Source: Dehalococcoidia bacterium (GTDB lineage Bacteria > Chloroflexota > Dehalococcoidia > GIF9 > AB-539-J10). Taken from it: DNA of 8,273 bases. The stretch spans positions 1 through 8,273 of the forward strand of contig SOJB01000051.1 of assembly GCA_004376695.1 (NCBI GenBank). The letters are read 5' to 3'. The number at the start of each line of letters is the position of its first letter. Position 1 is the stretch's first letter. Position numbers and translations under genes: made by a program. The notes below the pieces were generated by a model. It did no database searches. It was not told the DNA's origin and saw only the letters and a program-made list of their open reading frames with translations. Shown here piece after piece: positions 1-5,681 of the stretch.

Positions 1-44
1 GTCCTCGGGCCGCCGACCTCCGGGAAGACCGCGGCGTCCACCAT
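1..44 (-). CDS. Possible 5' end of a further minus-strand gene (partial)
   Basis: An ATG at 44-42 on the minus strand opens a frame, beginning MVDAAVFPEVGG, that stays open to the window edge. It would lie 25 bases downstream of the dehydrogenase stop, as expected for an operon partner. There is no clear Shine-Dalgarno sequence before it, and the other two frames are also open over this short stretch. About fifteen codons are too few to assign a family. The call rests mainly on position and could be wrong. Confidence 0.2.
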   Translation of the reverse strand, partial: MVDAAVFPEVGGPR

Positions 45-69
45 CTGATTTCAACCAGCTCTGAGCGGG

Positions 70-1188
70 CTAATCTGCCGTCTTGGCTTTTCGAATCCTA
101 TCTTCAGCCAGTCGCATTGCGGCCGTGAGAAGGGGCAGCTTCTCTCTTCGTGAGATCTCGATCATTTCCTTGCCCCGGTCATAGATTCTCTTTATATCAG
201 CGAAGGCTCTTTCCTGAGAATATCCTTGTGGATGAAACTCATGAGCGACGTTTATTACCCCTCCGCCATTTATCCAGAATTCAGGGGCATGTAAGATTCC
301 TCTATCCTGCAGCATTGCCGCATGTCTCAAAGGGTCCCACAGCTGATTATTGGCTCCCCCCGCAGTAATGCGGCATCTTAGCTTGGGGATGGTATCATCA
401 TTGAGTATCCCGCCGAAGGCATTAGCGGAGAATATGTCGCATTCTTGTTCATATATTTCATCCGGGGGAACCAGTTTGGCACCTACTTCTGTGGCTATTT
501 TCTGAGCGGTTGACTGGTTTCTGCCTGAACCGATAAGTATGGCTCCCTCGCGGGCCAAGTCTCTGGCTAACGTGCTACCCACTTTTCCAGCAATGCCTTG
601 AATGGCGATAGTTTTATCCTTGAAAGAATCAGTGTCGTACACTGCTCCCACGCAGGCTCTCAATCCCCAGATAACTCCCATGGCTGTTGCCGGTGAAGGG
701 TCGCCGCTCCCTCCCATTTCTTGAGGCAATCCGCCGACCCACTTGGTTACCCCTCTCATTGTTATGGCATCTTCGACAGAGGTTCCCACATCGATTGAAG
801 TGATAAATCTGCCGCCAAGGCTATTTATCAGTGCCGCATAAGCTCTCAGCTGGTCCTCTCTCTTACTCTTGTCCTGGGTGGACTCTCCTCTAATCACCGC
901 CTTGCCGCCGCCGAAACTGACACCGGCTTTTGCCAATTCAGTATCTTTGCCCACAGCCAGGGCCAGTTTATAGGTCATACCTCTGGCCAGTCGACTATTA
1001 TCAACAAGGGCTTCGGTTCTTGTCGGATAGGCTCGCCACCTTGTGCCGCCCAGACCTGGACCCAGCGTGGTGTCATCCATGATTATGCTGAGCTCAAGGC
1101 CCAGCCTTTCGTCATTCCACAGGACCATCTGCGCAAACTTGTGTTCTGATTCCAGGTACTCTATTAGTTTCTTTTCGATATCGGTCAA
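70..1188 (-). CDS. Leucine/valine/phenylalanine-type amino acid dehydrogenase (Glu/Leu/Phe/Val dehydrogenase family)
   Basis: The family catalyses reversible oxidative deamination of branched-chain or aromatic amino acids to 2-oxo acids in the cytoplasm. Numbered from the start chosen here (372 aa), GPGLGGTR lies near 44-50. The substrate-binding lysine is K74 in GMTYK and the catalytic lysine K96 in GGGK. The catalytic aspartate is D133 in DVGTS, followed by SGDPSP. The Rossmann loop GIAGKVG is at 198-204 and the C-terminal NGGGVINVA is intact. The frame extends upstream to a TTG at 1212, but AGGAGG at 1200-1195 sits six bases before the TTG at 1188, so I start there. Two oddities: about ten extra residues (79-88) between the lysines, and G-S-G-R (220-223) where NAD-dependent relatives carry an acidic residue, which hints at NADP. 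Leucine dehydrogenase is the closest match I recall, but substrate choice among Leu, Val, Ile and Phe is uncertain. Confidence 0.9.
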   Translation of the reverse strand: MTDIEKKLIEYLESEHKFAQMVLWNDERLGLELSIIMDDTTLGPGLGGTRWRAYPTRTEALVDNSRLARGMTYKLALAVGKDTELAKAGVSFGGGKAVIRGESTQDKSKREDQLRAYAALINSLGGRFITSIDVGTSVEDAITMRGVTKWVGGLPQEMGGSGDPSPATAMGVIWGLRACVGAVYDTDSFKDKTIAIQGIAGKVGSTLARDLAREGAILIGSGRNQSTAQKIATEVGAKLVPPDEIYEQECDIFSANAFGGILNDDTIPKLRCRITAGGANNQLWDPLRHAAMLQDRGILHAPEFWINGGGVINVAHEFHPQGYSQERAFADIKRIYDRGKEMIEISRREKLPLLTAAMRLAEDRIRKAKTAD

Positions 1189-1194
1189 CTCGTA

Positions 1195-1200
1195 CCTCCT
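1195..1200 (-). promoter_or_regulatory. Shine-Dalgarno sequence deciding the dehydrogenase start
   Basis: Minus-strand AGGAGG lies six bases before TTG at 1188-1186. It would fall inside the coding region if the longer TTG start at 1212 were used, so it favours the shorter protein. Confidence 0.75.
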
Positions 1201-1205
1201 TTCGC

Positions 1206-1334
1206 TTACCAAAAATCAGGAGTCTCTAGCTTGTAGAGACTCCTGATTTGCGTAGCCGTTACGGGGATCGAGGTTGCCCAGATCCCGGTTCCTAATATGA
1301 TGATATCCGCCCCTGAAACAATTCCTGGTTCCAT
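1206..1334 (-). CDS. Isoleucine-rich 42-codon leader ORF, or remnant of an older gene
   Basis: An ATG at 1334-1332, directly after an in-frame TAA, opens a 42-codon frame that ends at TAA 1208-1206, six bases before the dehydrogenase Shine-Dalgarno sequence. The peptide has seven Ile, two Val and three Leu. It includes Ile-Ile-Ile-Leu at residues 11-14, encoded ATC ATC ATA TTA. The last third of the frame overlaps the terminator-like hairpin. No good Shine-Dalgarno sequence precedes the ATG. Two readings fit. It may be a leader peptide coupling branched-chain amino acid supply to the dehydrogenase. Alternatively, it may be the degraded tail of a TIM-barrel enzyme, since SGADIIILGTGIW resembles the last phosphate-binding strand of the orotidine decarboxylase/hexulose-phosphate synthase group. 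Neither is proven. Confidence 0.25.
   Translation of the reverse strand: MEPGIVSGADIIILGTGIWATSIPVTATQIRSLYKLETPDFW
1213..1249 (-). terminator. Perfect 16-bp hairpin plus T-run just upstream of the dehydrogenase
   Basis: The arms at 1213-1228 and 1234-1249 are perfect 16-base reverse complements around a five-base loop. On the minus strand the stem is followed by five T (1215-1211, the first three being the last bases of the stem), then the dehydrogenase Shine-Dalgarno sequence eleven bases further on. There is no T-run on the plus strand. It looks like an intrinsic terminator for minus-strand transcription placed inside the 5' leader. It could also simply end tldD-pmbA transcripts. Confidence 0.7.
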
Positions 1335-1345
1335 TTAGTCACATG

Positions 1346-1379
1346 TCAGGGAACTGAATCTCTCCCGGATTTTCCCTGA
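1346..1379 (-). ncRNA. Leader hairpin near the predicted 5' end of the dehydrogenase transcript
   Basis: Minus-strand TCAGGGAA (1379-1372) pairs perfectly with TTCCCTGA (1353-1346). An inner AATC/GATT stem (1371-1368 with 1360-1357) closes a seven-base loop, with a three-base bulge on the 3' side. Another six-base stem, GGGATC/GATCCC, lies at 1286-1281 and 1269-1264. Together with the terminator-like hairpin the leader has at least three stems. I do not recognise a known riboswitch class. Confidence 0.4.
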
Positions 1380-1401
1380 TGAAGCGTCAACCGCGGCCCT
1401 G

Positions 1402-1430
1402 ATGATAGCCTGTCTTTGCAGTCTTGTCAA
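1402..1430 (-). promoter_or_regulatory. Sigma-70-type promoter for the dehydrogenase transcript
   Basis: On the minus strand a perfect -35 TTGACA (1430-1425) is followed, after 17 bases, by -10 TATCAT (1407-1402), one mismatch from consensus. It lies about 60 bases beyond the pmbA stop, in the only sizeable gap of this gene run. The predicted start near 1395 gives a leader of about 207 nt, unusually long for this window. Confidence 0.65.
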
Positions 1431-1489
1431 TTTCCGCACCAAGGCAACGGAGCTTCACGCCAGCTGATGCGGAAGACCAGGGCAATGAA

Positions 1490-3049
1490 TCAGTAGGCTG
1501 CATCCATGAACTCGGCTATCGCCTCGAAATGGACCTTGTCCACCACGAGTCCCAGGGGAGCGTATACTATCTGATCACCGGCCCAGAGTATGGTCGGCCG
1601 CGCGTCACCTGTCATTCCCCGGATACCCATCAGGATATTGGCGATATTATCATTGATCCTTAGCGTGTTAACCTTTATCGGCGCCTTAATCTCACCATCC
1701 TCAATGAAATAGGAATCGGCAGTAAGCGTACTGGTAAAATCGCCGGCCCTCAAGCCGTGAATGGGATAGGTGTACCACAGCCTTCCTACCAGTATCCCTC
1801 TCTTAATCCCCTTTACCAGGGCTTCGAAGGCGGTGCTTGAAGCGGACTCAAACACGACGTTGGTAGCCGCGGCGTGCGGTTTCGTGCCGAAGTTCCTCCC
1901 GCCTCCTCGACCAAATCGAAAACCGTTCTTCGGCATCAGCGCGTGTTGAACATCCCCGGGATTAACTCCCAGTTTTTCCTTCGCATTGGGGTCATGCAGA
2001 ATTCTCTGGTACTCATACCAGTCACTCAGGAGACCGCTGAGCACGCCTTCTTTTATCAAAGTAGTTTCTCCGGTAGGCAAGCCGTCGCAAGTAATGCCCT
2101 TGGAACCGATTAGCCCCGGAGCATTGCCTTTATCAACGATAGTCAGTCCGTCTGAGGCCACCTGGCTCCCCAGCTTTCCCAGAAAACATGATTGCCGGGA
2201 GTAGAAAGAGCTGGTGGTACAGGAGGGGATGACGAGGTGGCTCAGTAGTTCTCCGATCGGCTGCGGGCCAAGGATGACGGGGTAATCGCCGGACGGCACT
2301 CGGATTCCGCCCAGCGAGTTAATCGCGTTGCGGGCGGCCTCACTTCCCGCCTCATCGTCCAGGTCACTGAGCTTAAGATGAACCGAGTAACCACTCCCCT
2401 TAGCGTCCCCCTTCTCCACCATACTGGTGACATGGGCTAAGATAGCCGCAGACTCATCACTCTGAACAGCGGGCATATCATAGGAGCTGATAGCCATTCT
2501 CTCTTGAAGTATGGAGAGATCGCCACCCACTATAAGCCCGAGGTCATGAAGTGCTCCGCCGGGAGCCATGTTTCTCAGTTTTTCAGAGCCCAGGAACGAC
2601 CATAGCGCCCCGTCAAGGATCTTCCATCCTCCTTTAACCAGCCCCTGGTCCGTGATGCCCATGACCATCGGGTCGTGGTAGTCAAAAAGGCTCCTCTTCC
2701 CGCCAGTTGCCTGCGGCAGGGACCGGAACTCGGGGTCAACAATCGCTCCCTGTAGTGCTTTCTCCAGGGCAAGCTTCACTCCCTCCAGGGACAGGTCCCT
2801 TTCCTCCGAACCAAAACCGATCCGATTACCATCGGGGCCGTCGAGAACAACCTGAATTCCAATTCCATAATCGACGGTTGATTTTACTTCTTCAACACCA
2901 TTGCACGGGATGTGAGACGTGTAGTTCAACCTCGTCCGTAGGCGGTTATTTGCTGATGCAAAGACCTGAGCCGATTTGATCTCAGGCTGGGTCTTCAAGA
3001 AGGCAACTGCGCTTTCAACTGATTTCTCTAATTCCCTGAGTTCTTTCAC
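1490..3049 (-). CDS. pmbA: TldE/PmbA-family subunit of the TldD-TldE metalloprotease
   Basis: In characterised systems TldE (PmbA) forms a heterodimer with TldD that cleaves peptides, for example maturing microcin B17 or degrading unfolded CcdA. TldE carries no metal site of its own. This 519-aa protein lacks HExxxH, as expected. It shows the family C-terminal block TYPIHGLRAGDFTSTLTADS (427-446), followed by YFIEDGEI and, at 464-480, RINDNIANILMGIRGMT. It is longer than the roughly 450-aa E. coli protein, part of the excess being a Gly/Asn-rich segment near 350-395. The start is GTG at 3049-3047, with GGAGG at 3060-3056. GTGA makes a four-base overlap with the tldD stop, so the two should be translationally coupled. 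The natural substrate cannot be read from the context. Confidence 0.9.
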   Translation of the reverse strand: MKELRELEKSVESAVAFLKTQPEIKSAQVFASANNRLRTRLNYTSHIPCNGVEEVKSTVDYGIGIQVVLDGPDGNRIGFGSEERDLSLEGVKLALEKALQGAIVDPEFRSLPQATGGKRSLFDYHDPMVMGITDQGLVKGGWKILDGALWSFLGSEKLRNMAPGGALHDLGLIVGGDLSILQERMAISSYDMPAVQSDESAAILAHVTSMVEKGDAKGSGYSVHLKLSDLDDEAGSEAARNAINSLGGIRVPSGDYPVILGPQPIGELLSHLVIPSCTTSSFYSRQSCFLGKLGSQVASDGLTIVDKGNAPGLIGSKGITCDGLPTGETTLIKEGVLSGLLSDWYEYQRILHDPNAKEKLGVNPGDVQHALMPKNGFRFGRGGGRNFGTKPHAAATNVVFESASSTAFEALVKGIKRGILVGRLWYTYPIHGLRAGDFTSTLTADSYFIEDGEIKAPIKVNTLRINDNIANILMGIRGMTGDARPTILWAGDQIVYAPLGLVVDKVHFEAIAEFMDAAY

Positions 3050-4629
3050 TTTGTTCCTCCTACAAGCCTGGCATACCCTCTCAGCGTCGGGCCGCCATTA
3101 CCGAGTTTCTTGGCCTGCATCGGCTGCCCCTTCCCGCAGTTGAAAACCGGGTATATCCTCAGGTCATTTCCTACGGCATCAATCGACGTCAAGTAGTCTT
3201 TGGTATTGGCCATTATGCCCCCGTCCCTGAACATCTCACCGAGTTCGCCGTTCTTAATCTCGAATACCTTTCTCGCCGTAATACGGAAATTCTCTCTGCT
3301 TTCTGAAATGGACGGGATGCGGTGACCGACCAGGTAGTATCCGTGGTCGACTTCCTTTATCATCTTTTGCGGGTCATGCTTCCCCTGCTCAAACACGGTG
3401 GTCGACATTCTAATCAAGGGGACAAGCGACGCATCGATGGCCTTGAAGTGACCGTTCGGACTCACGCCGAGAGTAGCTGCCGTCTGCCGGGAGTTCATAA
3501 ATCCGCGGAACACTCCTTTATCGATATGCATTACCCTCTTTGCCGGTGTCCCTTCATCATCATATTCGTAGTGACCGTAGCCCGGAAGCAAGGGGTCGGA
3601 ATAGGCTGAGACAAGGGGAGAAGCCACCTGTTTACCGAGCATATTCTCCTTGAGACTTCTCAAGAACCAGCTTCTGCCGGCATAGGCCGTTTCCAGTTTC
3701 AGAGCTCTGTCAAGCTCGGTAGGGTGACCGATAATCTCATGGACGAGAAGTGTATTGTAGTGGGGATCCGTTACCACTGCCACCTCTTTACCCGAAGATG
3801 GACAGGGTCTCGTTTCCGAGAGTGAGACATTATCAGCAGCCAGGTCCAGGGCGAAATGCATGAGCGGCTTTGACTTGATCAGCTCTTCATCAATCCCGTC
3901 GATCAGAATCTCCCATCCCCGTTGATGGCCGATGACGTCATAGTGGGTCTGCTGAGCCCCGCTGTTGCCAATGGCAACGACGACACAAAGTCCCTGTGTC
4001 AGGGCATAGGTCCGGTCGAGGCTCGCCCCTTCGGAACTGACAACGAGCTCCCTGATCAGCGAAGTCTCCGCCATGATCTGGTTCACCTTGACTCTCGGGT
4101 CATAAGATGCTACCGCCTTAGAGACCTCCTGTGTCAATTTGCTGACTTCCTCCAGGGAGACGTCTACCGGGTTGATCCTGTAGACGCCCGGAATAGTATC
4201 CTGACAGATTTCCATCGGCGCAAGTTCAGTACTGTGCAGCGACTGTCCCAGGATTTCCCAGCGGTTCTTCCTCTCGCTCTTCATCGTCGAGTTGGCGATT
4301 GCTCGTTCGTAGGCCTGGCGCAGGCCGCCTTCGATGACTGCGGGAAGATTATCCGCATCTGCCGAGCCAAGCGTTTGACCGAAATAACCGGCAGCAGGTA
4401 TGTCCCTGCCCGCAATGACCCTCAGACCGTACGAAAGCCTGTAGTCGCGAAGGCTGAATTTCCTCATCCCATCCTGAGCAAACGCTCTCTGTCCTTCTCC
4501 CACTCCTAGCCTCAAATCGATATAGCAGCAGTCCTCTAGCTTATCTTTGGTTCCTGATATCAGATTTGAGAGCTCGTCTTTTACCTTGTCGATTAAGGCA
4601 ATATTCACTTTATTTGCCTTCTTTGCCAT
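3046..4629 (-). CDS. tldD: TldD-family zinc metalloprotease subunit
   Basis: TldD is the catalytic half of the cytoplasmic TldD-TldE protease, which threads and degrades unstructured peptides. At 527 aa it is somewhat longer than E. coli TldD (about 480). The zinc motif HExxxH is H297-E298-I-I-G-H302. The further metal ligand is probably C498 in NCGKGQP, matching the family's C-terminal Cys-Gly-Lys block. Other family segments are EGASLDR (200-206), MNSRQTAATLG (378-388) and GNGGPTLRG (510-518). The ATG at 4629-4627 has GGGAGG (4642-4637) seven bases upstream, so the start is well supported. It is first in a two-gene operon with pmbA. No microcin-like or other small precursor gene is adjacent, so general peptide turnover or a distant substrate is more likely. 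Confidence 0.93.
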   Translation of the reverse strand: MAKKANKVNIALIDKVKDELSNLISGTKDKLEDCCYIDLRLGVGEGQRAFAQDGMRKFSLRDYRLSYGLRVIAGRDIPAAGYFGQTLGSADADNLPAVIEGGLRQAYERAIANSTMKSERKNRWEILGQSLHSTELAPMEICQDTIPGVYRINPVDVSLEEVSKLTQEVSKAVASYDPRVKVNQIMAETSLIRELVVSSEGASLDRTYALTQGLCVVVAIGNSGAQQTHYDVIGHQRGWEILIDGIDEELIKSKPLMHFALDLAADNVSLSETRPCPSSGKEVAVVTDPHYNTLLVHEIIGHPTELDRALKLETAYAGRSWFLRSLKENMLGKQVASPLVSAYSDPLLPGYGHYEYDDEGTPAKRVMHIDKGVFRGFMNSRQTAATLGVSPNGHFKAIDASLVPLIRMSTTVFEQGKHDPQKMIKEVDHGYYLVGHRIPSISESRENFRITARKVFEIKNGELGEMFRDGGIMANTKDYLTSIDAVGNDLRIYPVFNCGKGQPMQAKKLGNGGPTLRGYARLVGGTK

Positions 4630-4691
4630 CAGTAAGCCTCCCTTCCCGGTGATGAAATCGCTTGATTGCGTGGTCGGGCACGTGCATCGCC

Positions 4692-4720
4692 ATAATACCC
4701 GAAAACAGCACGTTTTTCAA
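4692..4720 (-). promoter_or_regulatory. Promoter of the tldD-pmbA operon
   Basis: On the minus strand TTGAAA (4720-4715) and TATTAT (4697-4692) are separated by exactly 17 bases. Each is one mismatch from the sigma-70 consensus. The predicted start near 4685 gives an untranslated leader of about 55 nt before tldD. Confidence 0.65.
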
Positions 4721-4754
4721 CGGCTTGTTCTGGCCAAGTGGCAGTACCCTCCTG

Positions 4755-4763
4755 TGCTATAAT
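4755..4763 (+). promoter_or_regulatory. Extended -10 promoter of mtnP
   Basis: TG-C-TATAAT at 4755-4763 is a perfect extended -10 element. No good -35 lies at the usual distance, which is common with extended -10 promoters. Transcription would start near 4770, about 24 bases before the mtnP ATG. It is arranged back to back with the tldD promoter, with about 30 bases between the elements. Confidence 0.6.
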
Positions 4764-4793
4764 TGCCGACAAAACTGGAGGCAGAGAAACTCA

Positions 4794-5681
4794 ATGCCTG
4801 AAGCGAAAGTCGGCATCATCGGGGGAAGCGGTCTCTACAGGATGGAGGGGATGACGGGGGTGGAGAAAGTGAAGGTGAGCACACCCTTTGGTGAACCCAG
4901 CGATACTATTATCCTGGGCGAGCTTGAAGGAGTAAGGGTTGCTTTTCTCGCCAGGCATGGTGAGGGGCATCGAATAGGACCCCGAGAGTTACCGGCGAGG
5001 GCCAATATCTATGCCTTGAAATCTCTGGGAGTGGAGAGGATCATCTCGGTGGGTGCTGTGGGAAGTCTTAGCGAAGGGATTGAGCCGCTGGATATCGTCA
5101 TCCCTGACCAGCTCATAGACCACAGCACAGGAAGAACCAACACCTTCTTCACAGGAGGGATAGTAGCCCATGTCGCCCTGGCCGAGCCTTTCTGTCCCGT
5201 TCTGAGTCAAATCTCGTTTGAGGCAAGCACAAGGGTCGGAGCCAGGGCGCACAAGGGCGGTACTTATCTGGTGATGGAGGGGCCACAGCTCTCGACAAAG
5301 GCGGAGTCGCAACTGTATCGTTCCTGGGGTGCCGACATCATCGGGATGACGGCTTCACCGGAAGCTAAACTGGCCAGAGAAGCCGAGATATGCTATGTCA
5401 CGCTTGCTCTGGTCACCGATTATGATTGCTGGCATCCGACCCACGAATCGGTGACCACGGAGATGATATTGACCAGCCTGCGGACGGCCGTTGATACTGC
5501 GCAGAGAATCCTGAAGCTATTACTACCTGCCTTACCACAGAAACGAGACTGTGCCTGTGCCAGCGCACTTGAACATGCCATAGCCACGGGGACGACATAC
5601 ATACCGCAGGGGAAGAAAAAAGAGCTGGAGCTCCTGATCGGCAAGTATCTGGACAGGAAGGAAGATGCCAGCCGGCCCTGA
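4794..5681 (+). CDS. mtnP: S-methyl-5'-thioadenosine phosphorylase (MTAP)
   Basis: MTAP phosphorolyses 5'-methylthioadenosine, the by-product of polyamine synthesis and some SAM reactions, to adenine and 5-methylthioribose 1-phosphate. The 295-aa protein has VGIIGGSGLY (6-15) with S12 in the phosphate-binding loop. It also has LARHGEGH (52-59), SVGAVGSL (85-92), DIVIPDQLID (100-109), MAEPFCP-like LAEPFCP (129-135), MEGPQLSTKAES (161-172), GMT (184-186) and TDYDCW (208-213). D209 and D211 correspond to the adenine-selecting aspartates of human MTAP, favouring adenosine-type substrates over inosine or guanosine. The open frame extends upstream to 4662, but TATAAT and GGAGG (4777-4781) place the start at ATG 4794. 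The Shine-Dalgarno spacing of twelve bases is long. The end overlaps the next gene by 17 bases, implying co-expression. Confidence 0.93.
   Translation: MPEAKVGIIGGSGLYRMEGMTGVEKVKVSTPFGEPSDTIILGELEGVRVAFLARHGEGHRIGPRELPARANIYALKSLGVERIISVGAVGSLSEGIEPLDIVIPDQLIDHSTGRTNTFFTGGIVAHVALAEPFCPVLSQISFEASTRVGARAHKGGTYLVMEGPQLSTKAESQLYRSWGADIIGMTASPEAKLAREAEICYVTLALVTDYDCWHPTHESVTTEMILTSLRTAVDTAQRILKLLLPALPQKRDCACASALEHAIATGTTYIPQGKKKELELLIGKYLDRKEDASRP

Noticed and set aside
1261..1340. T-box-like words (TGGAACC, AGGAACCGGG, CTCGATCCC) in the dehydrogenase leader
   Set aside because: The full T-box core AGGGTGGNACCGCG is absent and the spacing to the terminator stem does not fit, so I do not call a T-box.
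3922..4509. 195-codon open frame on the plus strand opposite tldD
   Set aside because: It lies entirely antisense to a well-supported gene, has no ribosome site, and its translation shows no family motif.
4662..4793. 44-codon N-terminal extension of the MTA phosphorylase frame
   Set aside because: It runs through the tldD promoter and the mtnP TATAAT element and has no family similarity. GGAGG supports ATG 4794.
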